In this document: in pieces, positions 48,301 to 54,830 of the stretch
How positions within the stretch are numbered: position 1 is the first letter of the stretch
Layout: each line of letters begins with the position of its first letter
NCBI GenBank assembly: GCA_033032865.1
Contig: JAWHQI010000508.1
Location: forward strand, 672,001 to 736,000
Reading direction: 5' to 3'
Source: Dactylorhiza incarnata
Taxonomy: Eukaryota > Streptophyta > Magnoliopsida > Asparagales > Orchidaceae
DNA: 64,000 nt
The notes under the pieces: generated by a model
Seen by the model: the letters and a program-made list of their open reading frames with translations, nothing else
Told to the model about the DNA's origin: nothing
The model's database searches: none
Made by a program: the position numbers and the translations under genes

Positions 48301-50252
48301 TCTCGGTCCATCAACGGCGACTTCGGCCCATCACAAATTCACAACGGCTTTGGCCCCTCAAGGTTGGCTAATAATACTCGTCCGACGATCTCAGACAAAT
48401 TGGGGTCCAACATATATATACTTTTAAACGTTCATTCATCTGAGGTACATTAATACTATGATGGATTCATGATTGATGCATTTGGTGTTAGGTGAATTCA
48501 TATGAACTGTTGTAATGTGATTTTTCAAACGATATATATTTGATCGTATTGATCTCATAGACGATTGCTTCATCATACTTCAGATTTTTTTTCACTTAAT
48601 GAATTTTGATTAATTTTATTTATGCAATAATGTGAAACTTTGCATAAATGAAATCATAGTCATTATGGGCATGGTAACTGCGGTGATGCAATTATCATTT
48701 TATTTTTATTATTTTAATACCTGTGTTATGTTCTCCATCTGTTGTATCTGCTGCTGCTGCTTACCAGAATATTATGCAACTATTGCAGTTTTTGTAGGTG
48801 TGCTTAAATCTCATACTTTTTTTATGATGAAAAATAAACTGCGTGAGCAAATTCCCAAATATCTGGATTTTGTTTCTAAAATGTTATATAGGTAACCAGT
48901 TTCTATGCTTCATTGCTATAACTTTCCAAATATGGGTCGTTTTTCGCAAAATTCCGCATCATTAATGTAATATACAATACACTTGGATCATAATTGAGTT
49001 AGATACTAATCTTAAGGGTAGCAGTTTAACCTATGAAAAACAGCTCCTTCGATGTTCAGTTAAGGGCTCATCTAAAGTTGAATGATTGTTTCTTTCTCTA
49101 TCATATTCAGATGAAATTTTCATCATTTAAATACAAAGTTGGCCTAGAAGTTACATTTTAATAATTAAGTACGTGATATATGGTGTTTGAGTATGAGAAT
49201 ACCATATGTCAATATTGCTATAGAAATAAAGTGGAAGCACTGTTTTGAAAGCACAATGCCTGAACTTTAATTATTACATCCATTGTTAATTTATTATTAT
49301 TTTTTGCTTTTACAAACTACAAATATTTATATAAAATTAAGCTACACTCATTATCGACATCACTGCCTTGTTTATAATATGTTAGGGATGCTTATTTTTA
49401 AGATATAGACTTTTTTTATGCAGATGACATTAGGGTGCATAAATCCAGAGATTCAAGATATTTTGAAATGTCAAGAGGAGGTATGTAAGTTTCTTTCGTT
49501 TCTTTGAAAAATAATTGCCTGAAGAAAAGAAAATTGATGAGGAATATTCAGGAAGAACAAAAACCCTAGTCCAAGGTTGGGAAAAACGGGAGGGCTCTCC
49601 TAGATTTGATGGCCCAGCTCCAATTGATTCTTCAGATAATTTTCCTCCTGGGATTAACCTGCCTTACACATTGGTAAGTTTTGTGAGTGGTCCCATTCAA
49701 GTTTGCTTAACATATTTCAGGTGCCTGATCATTCTCTGTTTTTCTCTTTAATAATGTAGATTGCACTAAAAGTAGGCTTTAGATGACTTGGGCATATAAA
49801 GGGTAGAAAATTCATCCATTTAACCTGTAGATGGAATTAATGTTGAAATGATTATGAAGGAAAATGTGTGGATTATAACATGGATAGAGGTATTCCAATA
49901 GGTTTGCCTCAAAATAGGTTTACCACCTCATGCAATATACGACAGGAACAGAAAGAAACTTGTGATTACCCAAGCGGGTCCTAAATAGTGGTGATATGGA
50001 TGTACATCTTTACCAATGATTTATTGATTTTGCTGTGTATGACTAACAATGTATCAGTTCCTTTATACTAATTTCTTAAGTTAACTTATGTAATTCTATA
50101 TGCATGCTAATATGTTCTTGGAACAGAGAGGACGCCTTTCAACCGCGACACATGAAACTATTTATGCCAGTGATGATGATGTGATTGCTGATTTATTGGA
50201 CCAGCATGGACACTTCATTGGCACTGCACAATCCCGCCTAAGAAAATTACAG
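21325..50252 (+). CDS. KTN80: Katanin p80 WD40 subunit (KTN80), exons 1-13, 3' end outside window
   Basis: This is the regulatory subunit of katanin, which with the p60 AAA ATPase severs cortical microtubules and targets the enzyme to branch and crossover points. Thirteen exons give 704 codons in one frame, with all introns GT-AG. Residues 1-299 form the WD40 propeller ([61 protein letters not shown]). Residues about 300-620 are a Ser/Thr- and charge-rich linker with an expanded repeat at about 425-531. Residues about 625-704 carry the conserved SRGGRTKTLV-like and [11 protein letters not shown] segments. The next expected residues, the con80 domain that binds p60, are not found up to 64000. 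Introns 6, 10 and 13 are swollen by transposons. The exons themselves look intact, so the gene is probably functional if the last exons follow. Confidence 0.9.
21524..21654 (+). CDS. KTN80: KTN80 exon 2
   Basis: Acceptor TTTGCAG|AAG, donor TTTTG|GTGAGT. It encodes [17 protein letters not shown] and [19 protein letters not shown], the first WD40 blades. The reading frame is in phase with exons 1 and 3. Confidence 0.92.
21770..21887 (+). CDS. KTN80: KTN80 exon 3
   Basis: Acceptor GATCGCAG|AGC, donor AAAGA|GTACTC. It encodes [18 protein letters not shown] to [10 protein letters not shown], the second blade. The donor is GT but departs from the usual GTAAGT, so it is slightly weak. Confidence 0.9.
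22000..22226 (+). CDS. KTN80: KTN80 exon 4
   Basis: Acceptor CTTGCAG|TTATCC after a long T tract, donor GTTAAG|GTAATG. It encodes two blades: [36 protein letters not shown] and [17 protein letters not shown]. Confidence 0.95.
22425..22527 (+). CDS. KTN80: KTN80 exon 5
   Basis: Acceptor TGGACAG|TTG, donor CAACAG|GTAAAA. It encodes [19 protein letters not shown] and [13 protein letters not shown]. Leu opens the exon where other plant proteins usually have Val (KVWDL). Confidence 0.92.
22528..23659 (+). other. KTN80 intron 5
   Basis: This 1132-base AT-rich intron has GT-AG ends. An 86-codon open frame at 22880-23140 has no recognisable motif and no splice context. No transposon was recognised. 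Confidence 0.6.
23660..23730 (+). CDS. KTN80: KTN80 exon 6
   Basis: Acceptor CTCACAG|GTTCAG, donor CCCGAG|GTACTC. It encodes [19 protein letters not shown] followed by SSGPE. It joins in phase to exon 7 across a 5457-base intron. Confidence 0.92.
24690..26205 (-). mobile_element. Candidate solo LTR in KTN80 intron 6
   Basis: This block of different composition lies within the AT-rich intron. It contains a GC-rich, GGA-rich stretch (25080-25900) in the style of gypsy LTR leaders and a - strand TATA box (CTCATTATAAATAAG near 25957). Its - strand could begin with TGTTATACAACTAATG near 26204. The left end is uncertain and no target duplication was recognised. The several long antisense ORFs (25336-25906) lack motifs. 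The remaining parts of intron 6 (23731-24690, 26205-29187) show no recognisable gene. Confidence 0.35.
29188..29262 (+). CDS. KTN80: KTN80 exon 7
   Basis: Acceptor AATTTCAG|ACT, donor TTGAAG|GTGAGC. It encodes [19 protein letters not shown] followed by LHESLK, a WD40 blade. Confidence 0.93.
29335..29599. repeat. Fold-back (MITE-like) element with C22/G22 runs in intron 7
   Basis: The left arm (CTTTGCATAATTAC, TATCTTTCAAAATTAC, then 22 C at 29393-29414) is matched in reverse complement by the right arm (22 G at 29546-29567 flanked by GTAATTTTGAAAGATA, then GTAATTATGCCAAG). The arms are about 80 bases each and the centre about 100. No coding capacity and no clear target duplication. Confidence 0.7.
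29674..29817 (+). CDS. KTN80: KTN80 exon 8
   Basis: Acceptor ATCAAG|GTT (weak pyrimidine tract), donor ATTACG|GTATGT. It encodes the end of the propeller: [40 protein letters not shown] and WVVDIT. Confidence 0.92.
29942..30119 (+). CDS. KTN80: KTN80 exon 9
   Basis: Acceptor TTGACAG|CGC, donor TTGCAT|GTACTT. It encodes Ser/Asn-rich linker sequence, including [17 protein letters not shown], the motif type repeated in other plant KTN80 proteins. Confidence 0.85.
30208..30443. mobile_element. Tourist-like MITE in KTN80 intron 9
   Basis: This 236-base element is flanked by TTA at 30205-30207 and 30444-30446. Its left end GTTCATTTGGATGGA and the reverse complement of its right end (TTCGTTTGGACGGA) form imperfect terminal inverted repeats. 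TTA target duplication and a GTTTGG-type TIR are the PIF/Harbinger (Tourist) signature. Internal AATTCCAAT motifs recall the larger element at 56136. Confidence 0.7.
30801..31532 (+). CDS. KTN80: KTN80 exon 10 (repeat-bearing linker)
   Basis: Acceptor TCTGAAG|CTG, donor GAGACGT|GTATGT. It encodes the linker: [29 protein letters not shown], then the charged tandem repeat (30998-31320), then a hydrophilic tail ending [12 protein letters not shown]. It is the longest exon and remains in phase with exon 11 although 17.9 kb of intron follows. Confidence 0.88.
30998..31320 (+). repeat. Coding tandem repeat in KTN80 exon 10
   Basis: There are more than a dozen degenerate units of 18-36 bases (GAATCTAGAAAAGAAGTTG- and GCTGAAAGAAAAGAA-like). 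They translate as alternating ESRKE-V/F and AERKE blocks, residues about 425-531. All unit changes keep the frame. The antisense ORF at 30826-31332 is only the shadow of this repeat. Confidence 0.9.
31782..34275 (-). mobile_element. RTE-clade LINE, 5'-truncated
   Basis: The - strand carries an apurinic-type endonuclease end (34236-33763: [35 protein letters not shown]), a connecting region (33616-33130) and reverse transcriptase (32947-32206: [28 protein letters not shown], catalytic [13 protein letters not shown]). Stops and frame changes separate these segments. The 3' end is an ACAACA-type microsatellite (31782-31797) preceded on the - strand by TAGCCGACCCCACTATGGTG, the tail form of plant RTE elements. 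It inserted antisense to KTN80. Confidence 0.85.
34816..36148 (+). repeat. Candidate + strand LTR
   Basis: It has TGTGACGTAGTGACGGG at 34816, a TATA box (ATTATAAATAGG near 35074) with leader-like C-rich sequence after it, and GTAGTAACA at 36148. GGGAAACGACT near its left end recurs inverted (AGTCGTTTCCCC) at 36161-36172. No target duplication was recognised. The Pro/Ser-rich open frames at 35388-35877 look like translated LTR leader rather than a gene. Confidence 0.35.
36149..37440 (-). repeat. Remnant of a - strand LTR
   Basis: A - strand TATA box (CCTATAAATACAAG near 37387) is followed leftwards by GGA-rich (on +) leader sequence to about 36510, in the style of gypsy LTRs. It abuts the broken RNase H end of the gypsy fragment at about 37441. 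The ends are not resolved. Confidence 0.35.
37441..38739 (-). pseudogene. Gypsy pol fragment (RT, linker), interrupted element part 1
   Basis: The - strand frame to 37915 shows [35 protein letters not shown] and [15 protein letters not shown] (start of RNase H), where coding stops. The frame 38602-38357 shows the pre-RT linker [21 protein letters not shown] between 37930 and 38350 has frame breaks. It continues on the far side of the Tat element at 46565 with protease and gag. A Tekay/Del-like chromovirus is likely from the motif style. Confidence 0.75.
38735..38739. repeat. Target site duplication of the Tat element (left)
   Basis: GTGCT here, GTACT at 46565-46569. One G/A transition. Confidence 0.75.
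38740..39383 (+). repeat. 5' LTR of the Tat element
   Basis: TGTACAACCC at the start, TTCAACA at the end, TATA box CCTATAAATAGGA near 39038-39050. It is nearly identical to 45936-46564. A C run at 39009-39022 is longer here than in the other LTR. Confidence 0.9.
39442..40319 (+). pseudogene. Tat gag and protease remnant
   Basis: The open frame starts at ATG 39442 and is hydrophilic. Recognisable parts are [20 protein letters not shown] (about residues 130-150, the start of the Tat gag core, the rest of which is missing), an Arg/Asn-rich stretch, and [18 protein letters not shown] near 40250-40305. That last segment corresponds to the protease active-site region but lacks the catalytic DNGS/DTGS motif. 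The remaining frame after 40319 is unrelated. The long antisense frame at 40158-39592 is a shadow. Confidence 0.6.
40400..40586 (+). pseudogene. Tat integrase C-terminal tail
   Basis: The segment [16 protein letters not shown] followed by [13 protein letters not shown] and [10 protein letters not shown], then a stop at 40584-40586, matches the end of Tat integrase (GPF/Y-type module and final LKRYY). It directly follows the protease trace, so about 3 kb of pol present in complete relatives has been lost. Confidence 0.75.
40726..41352. repeat. Direct duplication (about 260 bp, spaced 370 bp)
   Basis: 40726-40987 and 41095-41352 are near-identical, sharing TCCGACTTGATTCTC, GATCAGCTCCCCCCTT, GAGATTATCAGGAAGAAGTC and TGGACGCCGACCTCCCAATT. 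It is non-coding and lies just after the integrase tail. Confidence 0.8.
41520..42465. repeat. 109-110-bp minisatellite, about nine copies
   Basis: The unit begins CAACATCAACAAGAGCAGTA and includes GGATGGTGTGTTCCCTTGGA and CCCGACAGTCATTCCCTA. Copies start near 41522, 41631, 41741, 41850, 41960, 42070, 42180, 42290 and 42400. One-base indels shift the frame between copies, so the overlapping ORFs (41509-42313) are artefacts. Confidence 0.92.
42655..43647 (-). pseudogene. Antisense gene 2 of the Tat element (putative gypsy-type transposon domain)
   Basis: The start ATG is at 43647, about 110 bases after a TATA box at 43760-43767. The first frame ([19 protein letters not shown] to GDRADIP) shifts near 43460 to another frame with [15 protein letters not shown] and [18 protein letters not shown], then near 43310 to a third with [18 protein letters not shown] and [20 protein letters not shown]. 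These blocks resemble the plant domain annotated as putative gypsy type transposon (PF04195). A later GT-AG intron (42985-42900) keeps frame into an acidic tail ([10 protein letters not shown]). Two frameshifts suggest decay, or errors in this assembly. Its function is unknown even in the family. Confidence 0.6.
43760..43767 (-). promoter_or_regulatory. TATA box for antisense gene 2
   Basis: On the - strand it reads TATAAATA (context TACTATAAATAGGGGGG), about 110 bases before the ATG at 43647. It is inside the element and independent of the LTRs. Confidence 0.65.
44129..45749 (-). CDS. Antisense gene 1 of the Tat element, three exons, 481 residues
   Basis: ATG at 45749, 48 bases after a TATATATA box. 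Proposed exons are 45749-45395, 45309-44734 and 44643-44129. Both introns (85 and 90 bases) are GT-AG with good sites (CAAG|GTGAGA, TCTCGCAG; CCTG|GTAAAT, TTCTGCAG) and phases join exactly. Residues 1-118: an Ala-rich start, a Lys cluster ([13 protein letters not shown], a likely nuclear signal) and an acidic stretch. Residues about 119-310: Pro-rich ([10 protein letters not shown]) and Arg/Ser-rich ([13 protein letters not shown]). Residues about 311-481: predicted coiled coil with repeated [16 protein letters not shown] units. Intron 2 is also open, so its retention is possible. No enzyme motif. Role unknown; antisense ORFs of unknown function are reported in Tat elements. Confidence 0.65.
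45797..45804 (-). promoter_or_regulatory. TATA box for antisense gene 1
   Basis: TATATATA within CTCTATATATAGAGGGG on the - strand, 48 bases before the ATG at 45749. This is the expected distance for a start site with a short leader. Confidence 0.6.
45936..46564 (+). repeat. 3' LTR of the Tat element
   Basis: TGTACAATCC to TTCAACA. It is preceded by a purine-rich tract (AAAGAGCGGGGATTG, 45921-45935). TATA box CCTATAAATAGGA near 46217. Confidence 0.9.
46565..47790 (-). pseudogene. Gypsy protease and gag fragment, interrupted element part 2
   Basis: This continues the element cut at 38739. The - strand shows two zinc knuckles ([13 protein letters not shown] and [14 protein letters not shown], near 47095-47010), the protease region ([16 protein letters not shown], with the DTGA active site altered to DIGV) and the gag domain at 47592-47290 ([32 protein letters not shown]). 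The upstream gag part continues to about 47700 ([14 protein letters not shown]) with an in-frame stop. No LTR or primer site was found to its right, so the 5' end of the element is lost. Confidence 0.75.
47791..49423 (+). other. Rest of KTN80 intron 10
   Basis: 47791-48120 contains Lys/Arg-rich short ORFs without recognisable motifs, possibly further transposon debris. 48130-49423 is AT-rich intron sequence ending in TTTTTATGCAG at 49423. Nothing else is seen. Confidence 0.4.
49424..49480 (+). CDS. KTN80: KTN80 exon 11
   Basis: Acceptor TTTTATGCAG, donor GAGGAG|GTATGT. It encodes [18 protein letters not shown], conserved linker sequence. It is small (57 bases) but in phase with exons 10 and 12. 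Confidence 0.85.
49552..49673 (+). CDS. KTN80: KTN80 exon 12
   Basis: Acceptor ATATTCAG|GAAGA, donor ACATTG|GTAAGT. It encodes [16 protein letters not shown] and [10 protein letters not shown]. The GRTKTLV-WEKRE motif is typical of plant KTN80. Confidence 0.88.
50127..50252 (+). CDS. KTN80: KTN80 exon 13 (last one in the window)
   Basis: Acceptor TGGAACAG|AGAGG, donor TTACAG|GTAATT. It encodes [20 protein letters not shown] followed by SRLRKLQ and ends in phase 0. In relatives the next residues begin the con80 domain. The intron after it contains all remaining sequence to 64000. Confidence 0.88.
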
Positions 50253-50317
50253 GTAATTTTACCAGGCTTAATATTCTTTCTTTTCATTGCTTCACTTGCA
50301 TTTTTTGCAACTCCATT

Positions 50318-50530
50318 TGTTACGGTGGTGAGTTCGAGGAAGGGAAGGGAAGAAAAAAAGGAATAGAGGAGAAATTCAGCCCCCATGGCTCACTTCATTG
50401 ATCTTACTTCCAAGATAATCAATATTAAGTCTTACATGGGCTTATATAGTACCTTAAGTAACTTGAAAGAACAAAAAATAAATAACCAAACAGGCCGGAA
50501 CATAAATGTGATAATAAGATAGCGATGACA
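50318..50530 (-). repeat. 3' LTR of a Reina-like chromovirus (213 bp)
   Basis: The + strand runs TGTTACGGTGG to GCGATGACA (TG...CA). It lies directly beyond the pol C-terminus of a - strand gypsy element. The short LTR fits Reina-type chromoviruses. The matching 5' LTR would lie beyond the window. Confidence 0.6.
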
Positions 50531-52290
50531 GATTGCGCAATGCATGTGCGCACTACTGGGCAATGCCCGCAGTCTCATTGGGATCTGTCTTTATATTCTT
50601 GGTCTTGACATCGATATATGCTCCACACATGAGGGAGCCCCTTGTCCTCGTCCGTATCTGTAACAATGTCTCCTTTGTAAAATTCGCCTTGTCCTCGTTC
50701 GTTTCCGTAACAATGTCTCCTTTGTAAAATTCGCCTTGTCCTCAAGACAGAAGTCTGAGAACTGGGCACGGAATGTGTCGCTGCCCACTTACGAGGCCTC
50801 AGATGTGGGTCGACCAATCCAATGCACTAAGATCTGATCAATGGAGAGACCCTCCCAAAGCGAAGTGTGCGTATTGGATGAGCTGGGGGATGTAATCGTG
50901 TGGTGCAGTTCCCGATGGGGCAGTATGTAATGTTGTCCCCACACGGTGATCACCTATCACCTGTTTAGCTGGGAGACATGAAACACCAGATGGGTTCAAC
51001 TCGTCAGGAGTAGCTGTAATCGGTACGCAACACCTCATATGCGAGTGAGGATCTCAAATGGGTCGTAGAACTTGGCCGTCAATCTGGTATGCACCCGCAT
51101 GGAGACACAAATCTGGCGGCATGGGAGGAGTTTGACAAAGACCTTGTTTTCCTTCATGAATATGATGTCGCGGTGATGCCGATCAACCATCCTATCTTGG
51201 GTCCGCTGAGGGTGGGTGCGCAACTGAAGAATAATCGTGTCACGATCATGGCACATGCTCGCTAATGTCGCGATGGGAGATTCGTCGTGAAGATTGTGGG
51301 TAAGCGAAGGGGGCGACCTACCATAGACAATCTTGAACAGGGTTGTACCAACAATTGTGGAAGGTGTTGTAGCTATACTCATCCCAAGGTAGCCAGTCAG
51401 CTCAGGAGCGCGGGTAATTGTAAACAATGCACCGAAGATTGGACTTCAGACAACGATTGAGGACTTCAGATTGCTCGTCCATCTGCGGGTGATATGTCGT
51501 CCTCCTGTGAGGCTGAGTGCCTTGCATTTTGAACAATTCCTGTCAGAATATGCTCAAGAACAGAGGGTCATGATCGCTCACAATGGAGCGGAGAAATCCG
51601 TGGAGGTGCGCCACGTCCTCCATGAAGGAGACGACAATGATTGGGGAACGGTTGGAGGAGCGGGAGGAGATGAGCAAACTTGGACCGACGATTGATGACC
51701 ACATAGATGCAGGCAAGATTCGTAGTTCAGGGAAGTTTCAAAATGAAATCCATGTCAATGTCGTCCCAAATTTGGTCTGGAATGGGGAGGGGCTGAAGTA
51801 ACCTTCCCAGAAATGTGACCTCGTACATGGGGCGCTGTCAAGAGAGGCATGCGACCACAAATGATTAGACCCATTGAAGCATGACGAACCAGTAGAGCGA
51901 GCTGGCTAGGCACCAATAGGTCCGAAAAGTACCCATCGTCAGTGTCGAGTGAAACTTAGCCAAAAATTGTGAAGTGAATGCGCGTCAGTGTCAACTTCTT
52001 GTTGGATTGAAGCAACATCCTCCCAAACCGGCCGGGAGATGGCCGCAAGGGTGGCGGTCGCCGGTCTATGGGACAACGAGTCAGCGGCCCGGTTGGACTG
52101 GTTCGACCGAAACTCCACGGAAAAGTCGGTTGCAGGCTTGCATCTACGGAACTATGCACGCCAGGTTAGGGTTGAGGAGAAGCAAAAAAGCGAAGTGAAT
52201 GCACAGGAGGGACAAGACATAAGCTATTGTCACTCACATGAAGGAGCAAGCACACACGGGCTCATTTCGAGGAAAACAGCCAGAGTCAGC
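50531..52290 (-). pseudogene. Reina-like RNase H end, integrase and C-terminal region
   Basis: From right to left on the - strand: RNase H end (SNRAADSLSHRPA near 52090), integrase region with LFKMQGTQ and YHPQMDEQSEVLNRC (near 51480-51550), STIVGTTLFKIVYGRSPPS, DIIFMKENKVFVKLLPCRQ and YDPFEI (51427-51035), and a chromodomain-like end (FRAQFSDFCLEDKANFTK near 50750). Multiple frame changes and stops. A 54-base duplication at 50650-50745 (ACAATGTCTCCTTTGTAAAA twice) lies at the end of pol. Confidence 0.7.
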
Positions 52291-52299
52291 TAACCACAT

Positions 52300-52470
52300 G
52301 ATATATAACATATAATGACGACTTATTTGGTTCGGTTTTTGCGGTTTACACACTCTATAAACCGAATCGAAATGAGTCCGATTTTCACACCTCCAAATCC
52401 GAAACCAAACCGATTGGTTTGGTCCGATTTGGTTGGTTTCAATTTCTTATGCACACCCCTATAATTCACA
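52300..52470. repeat. Short palindromic repeat segment
   Basis: It carries GGTTCGGTTTTTGCGGTTT and ACCAAACCGATTGGTTTGGT (an 8-bp stem at 52404-52423) and other GGTTTGG/CCAAACC blocks. It replaces the RT C-terminal and RNase H N-terminal part of the surrounding element. It may be a small insertion or a deletion scar. Confidence 0.45.
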
Positions 52471-52529
52471 CAGAACCGCCAATTGTTATCCTTCTTCCGG
52501 AGGAGGACTGGATTGGAGAAGAGGCTAGT
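52471..52529 (-). pseudogene. Reina-like RT fragment, left of nested insertion
   Basis: The - strand reads FSNPVLLRKKDNNWRFCVNY, the conserved start of gypsy RT. It is immediately cut by TGATGTAGAC at 52530. The preceding RT residues are found at 63809-64000. Confidence 0.75.
52525..52529. repeat. Target site duplication of nested chromovirus (left)
   Basis: CTAGT, identical to CTAGT at 63809-63813. Confidence 0.85.
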
Positions 52530-54611
52530 TGATGTAGACTAAATTTCGTTTTGTTGTTGTTGAAAAAAGAATAATTTGAGTTTAATTAGGTAACACGACT
52601 ATGTAAATTAGCCCTCGTTACGATCCCGCGAGAGTGAGCTCCTCAATAGCAAATCTAGAGCCTAATCGATTTACACAAACATTTAGCGAGAGGTTAAGTG
52701 GGCTAGTAAGTGTCTTGCTTATGAATACCTGCAATTCAAATAATGAACTTGTGAATTTACCGTAACGGAAGAGGATGCATGCAAGTAAATGAATGTGATT
52801 ACTTAAGAATAAATTGCATAAAATTATTCTAATAGAGAGAGCCGAAATTATATCAGCAGAGATTTCTCGGGTTTGAACAAGACCGACTGTGGGGCGTTTT
52901 TTTGGGTTTATCGGAGAATAGAGGGCTTGTCTGGATCGGCGTGGATTCAAAGAGAAAATCGACGGGTCTGGATGCTCGGTTGGTGATTTGGGTAGGGGTC
53001 GGTGGCTCGGGGTAGTAACTGGGAGTTCTCATGGAGGATACAACGTTGGATGGCTTTGGATGAGGATGGGTTTACAGTGAAATTACGAGGGAGGGACCTA
53101 GAAGATGGGATCAGAGAGGAACAGGACTGCCTCCGTGAACAACATGCAAAGCACTGTAGTCGATGGAGGAGGTACGAGATGGGGTCTCTGGAGGTCGACC
53201 AGTCCTCAGGTGGAATCAATGGAGTTGGACGAGGTTCAAATGGCTGGTGAAAGGCTAGTCGGTAAGGGGATTCGATGGAGTATCGAGAAACAAAAGAGAC
53301 TTTGTTTCTCACTATTTCTCAAGGTTGCCTTTTTCAGGAGAGGAGAATTGGTTTTTAATTGATAGATTAAGAAACCGGCGGCAGTTAGATTTAAGGCAAG
53401 GAAAACAGTTAGTTTTAAGGAAATTAAAGAGGGAGGCGGTGCTGGTTATAGTTGTTAGAGTAATCAAACCTGAAATGCAATTAATTGGAAATCAAAGAGG
53501 CATATGTGGCTCTTAGGCTTCCACCAAAAGCAGTTAATTTCAGAGTAGAGTTTTATTCTGAAATTAATTTAGTAATTATATTGTCTAATTTCATTCAATT
53601 TGTCATAAATATTTTTTTCACCTGCATACCACCTTATTCCGCGTTGGTAGACCTATTAATTTAAGATCTTATTAACTGGTCGAGCCAATGACCTGAAATT
53701 AAAATTAACATACTGTTGGAACCGAGATTCGGCCCAACGAGGAGTTCGGAACCCTGAAAGTGGGCAGCTAACACTTACTGATCCCGCAGAGGAACCTGAT
53801 CGAAGACTTAGAACTAAATACCGACCCTTGACTGCAGCGTAGAAGTCCCATCACACACCCGGAAGATCTTAGAGCGCTTCCCCTCCTATGCCAAAGCTGA
53901 AGCCGGGCACCTTGGAGAGCCTGAGGAGCTAACCGGAGATGTCCTAAGGAGGAAGAAGCCAAAGATCTGGATCCTCTCCAAAGGTGCCCTTCATGGTCTA
54001 TATATAGTTTTTCTCTTTTGGTCTACTAATAGCGTAACTCCGTCTTTTAGTTTTACTAATCGCACCCCAAACTGGTCTGCTAACAGTCAAACTCTGCTGT
54101 TCTGAAGGGCTATTGGCAGCCCACAAAGGGTATTTGGGTAAATTCGCCCCTAAACCCTTACTGGGCGAATGGCCCGTGAAGGCGCCACTCGCCAGTCTTC
54201 CCTATGCGAGCAGCCCGTGAAGGCACCACTCGCTAGCCCTCACTCGCCTGGGTCGCTTATGCGAGGCGGCGAGCCCTCACTCGCCTCGCCGTTTCTAAAT
54301 GCACCCCAAAGCGACGAGCCTACACCTGCCTCGCCCTCGGACTACGCTCCTCGCAAGGAGGTAAGTCTGGCTCGCCTTGCCTCGCCCTCGCGACTCGCTC
54401 GCCGCGAGTCGGCGAGCCTCTACCCGCTTCGCCTATGCCCGATTCTCCATTTTACCCTTCGGCGAACACGGGGCTGTACACATGCAACGATAAATGACAA
54501 CCATTCGACGATGTCAATTATGCTATATGGTGACGAACACGATGACATGCAACACGAAAAATCACAATAGCTAATGAAAAAAATAAAGGAAGGCAACCGG
54601 AGGATGCATCA
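52530..54611 (-). repeat. 3' LTR of the nested chromovirus
   Basis: It runs from TGATGTAGACTAAATTTCG to GGAGGATGCATCA. It is homologous in order to 61080-62400 plus 63799-63808. It includes the solo LTR at 53714-54480. The next bases on the - strand, AACCCCAGGGGAAT, are the polypurine tract. Confidence 0.85.
53714..54480 (-). mobile_element. Solo LTR (Tat-like family) inside the 3' LTR
   Basis: Ends TGTTGGAACC and GGCTGTACA, flanked by CATAC (53709-53713) and CATGC (54481-54485). The sister LTR has the uninterrupted site AAATTAAAATTATCATACAA (62243-62262). A - strand TATA-like element lies near 53998. It is homologous to the solo LTR at 13287-14017. The ACTCGCC-rich U3 lies at 54170-54440. 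Confidence 0.88.
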
Positions 54612-54830
54612 ATTCCCCTGGGGTTGAAAGGACTCGACAGTCGACCCCATCGAGGAATGATAAATACCTGTAGAAAGATTGGGCAGAAGGCGTCGAAGCT
54701 CTGATGCACTATTCCATGAGTTGTCAGAGATACTCCTGCCTTTCCAAGAGACGAGATAGCGTTGATATGTGCCAGTATGCGTCTAAAATTCATGAACATC
54801 CAATACCTGCTCAATCTCCTCAAGGGCAAG
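54612..54830 (-). pseudogene. Chromodomain end of the nested chromovirus
   Basis: On the - strand, after an LTR interruption, the frame shows ALEEIEQVLDVHEF, then TRTGTYQRYLVSWKGRS and ASELRRLLPNL, a chromodomain, and SSMGSTVESFQPQGN just before the LTR. One stop lies between HEF and TRTG. The SFQP tail is typical of some chromovirus lineages. Confidence 0.75.

Larger units (their letters stand above)
31533..49423 (+). other. KTN80 intron 10 (17.9 kb, transposon-filled)
   Basis: GT at 31533 and AG at 49423. It contains an RTE LINE (31782-34275), LTR-like segments (34816-37440), a split gypsy element (37441-38739 and 46565-47790) and the Tat-type element 38740-46564. The segments 34276-34815 and 48130-49423 are AT-rich with nothing recognised. 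Confidence 0.85.
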
